Assembly (NCBI GenBank): GCA_014904845.1
Contig: MU119727.1
Location: forward strand, 1-23,709
Origin: Acephala macrosclerotiorum
Taxonomy: Eukaryota > Ascomycota > Leotiomycetes > Helotiales > Mollisiaceae
DNA length: 23,709 nt
Direction: 5' to 3'
Both the position numbers and the translations under genes were made by a program. Below, one piece after another: positions 22,907 to 23,709 of the stretch. Under the pieces are notes generated by a model. The model saw only the letters and a list, made by a program, of their open reading frames with translations. It was not told the DNA's origin and made no database searches. Within the stretch, counting starts at the first letter, position 1; every line of letters starts with the position of its first letter.

Positions 22907-23333
22907 GTGATCTGGGATCCAACAGGTTCTCGCCACGCAGAGACGAACGTGCCTTCGAAATGAGCTGATAAGCTCAGAGAGAAGGTTCTTCGAAGAAAGA
23001 GAAAGAGGAACTTTCGGCTTTTTATTATTCTGTTCGGCCTGATTTTTAATCCGTTCCGGATTGTCTCAGTAGGGGGTTTGCTTGTCACGTGTGTTGCTTC
23101 CTTTTTTACACTGTGTTTCTGTTTTGTACCAGCTTCGTCTACGAGAGCGTTTCGTAGAGTATAGTTTGACATGCTTCTAACTCCTCAGCCCGGCTTCGTT
23201 AGGCGTAAATGGAATTTCAGTCTCTTATCGTGCCTGACGTGGCCAGCGCATCAAGCCCGAGTCTGCCTAGCGTGCACTTTCCAGCCTCGTGAGGCTGAGT
23301 GCAGACAAAACGTGTTTGCGAAGCCGTAAGGCA

Positions 23334-23402
23334 ATCTTCTTTTATTCTCTACTTTTGCTCATCATACTTTCTCTCATTCGACTTCTCACCATACACCTTC
23401 TA
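23334..23402 (+). promoter_or_regulatory. Pyrimidine-rich tract upstream of HET gene
   Basis: A C/T-rich stretch, including CTCTACTTTTGCTC and TTTCTCTCATTC, ends about 50 bases before the ATG at 23,452. Such tracts commonly mark the transcription start region of filamentous-fungal genes. No TATA box is evident close by. Confidence 0.4.
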
Positions 23403-23451
23403 GGCATATTACGCATCTTGCCGCACCAATCCGGCCAGCGTTTACCGAGCA

Positions 23452-23709
23452 ATGACTTCCGTCGATATCTATAACACACTAGAAGACCCGGGTGCATTTC
23501 GAATCTTGGAACTAAATCAAACACATCCGGCGGAAACACAACTCTCCGGACGTTTGATATCCTCGAGACTGGAAGACGCGCCAGATTACTGTGCTGTTTC
23601 ATATGTATGGGGAGATCAGCAGCCTACTAGTTCTATATTGCTAGAGGATGGGAACTCTCTGCCCATTACGAAAACTTTGTTCAATGCGATCAAAGAACTA
23701 TCGTCTAGT
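23452..23709 (+). CDS. HET-domain (heterokaryon incompatibility) protein, N-terminal part
   Basis: Open for 86 codons from ATG at 23,452-23,454 to the window end with no stop, so the gene continues beyond the window. The translation has the typical start of a HET domain: a leader with F-R-I-L-E-L, then Y-C-A-V-S-Y-V-W-G-D near residues 50-59, and L-P-I-T-K-T-L-F-N-A-I near residues 72-82. In the HET family these are the conserved A-[IL]-S-Y-x-W-G and L-x-I-T-x-N-L-x-x-A-L segments. HET proteins trigger cell death on fusion of genetically different hyphae. It has balanced codon use and no stops, unlike the neighbouring receptor, and is transcribed away from it. C-terminal domains cannot be seen here. 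Confidence 0.9.
   Translation, partial: MTSVDIYNTLEDPGAFRILELNQTHPAETQLSGRLISSRLEDAPDYCAVSYVWGDQQPTSSILLEDGNSLPITKTLFNAIKELSSS

Larger units (their letters stand above)
21989..23451. other. Intergenic region between divergent HET genes
   Basis: About 1.46 kb between the 5' end of the receptor pseudogene (minus strand) and the start of the downstream HET gene (plus strand). It should contain both promoters. Composition is normal. It holds short hairpins at 22,880-22,906, 22,961-22,976 (TGAGCT-GATA-AGCTCA) and 23,283-23,296 (AGCCTC-GT-GAGGCT), and a TATATATA at 22,863-22,870. I do not recognise a gene here. Confidence 0.6.

Noticed and set aside
22819..23172. 117-codon minus-strand frame as a gene
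   Set aside because: Low-complexity Ser/Leu/Phe stretch, no recognised domain, and it overlaps hairpins and a TATA-like motif in the intergenic region.

Overview
The window looks like nuclear DNA of a filamentous ascomycete (Pezizomycotina). Four things point there: a HET/NB-ARC/TPR NOD-like receptor with short GT-AG introns, a second HET-domain gene, Ty1/copia retrotransposons, and a large AT-rich block whose remaining differences are almost all C/T or G/A transitions, as expected from repeat-induced point mutation (RIP). I cannot name the species.

Layout. (1) 1-17,720 is an AT-rich isochore with no intact gene. Its left two thirds is a nested pair of copies of one Ty1/copia family. The outer copy (+ strand, 611-12,075) has a matching AAATA target-site duplication. 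It is split between its RT and RNase H regions by a younger, oppositely oriented copy (- strand, 4,634-10,941) with 208-bp LTRs and a matching AATTT duplication. Both copies are heavily mutated and dead. (2) 12,656-17,640 is a different, unassigned sequence hit on one strand only: G is nearly absent from the + strand except in CpG. It ends in a 15-bp x 7 tandem repeat. (3) From about 17,930 the base composition becomes ordinary. 17,930-18,894 has no gene I recognise. (4) 18,895-21,988 (- strand) is a HET/NB-ARC/TPR receptor gene. It can be read end to end with two introns and no frameshift in the parts I translated, but carries 14 in-frame stops, all explainable by C-to-T or G-to-A change. (5) 21,989-23,451 is intergenic. 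(6) 23,452-23,709 (+ strand) is the intact N-terminal part of another HET-domain gene, cut by the window edge.

Taken together this is a boundary between RIP-inactivated heterochromatin and a self/non-self recognition (HET/NLR) locus, with the mutational process also having hit the NLR gene. I found no intact novel system. The most unusual signals are the strand-asymmetric, CpG-sparing pattern of deamination, and an LTR pair whose differences are all transitions and mostly on opposite strands in the two LTRs. Family comparisons rest on my memory of conserved protein motifs; no searches were run.
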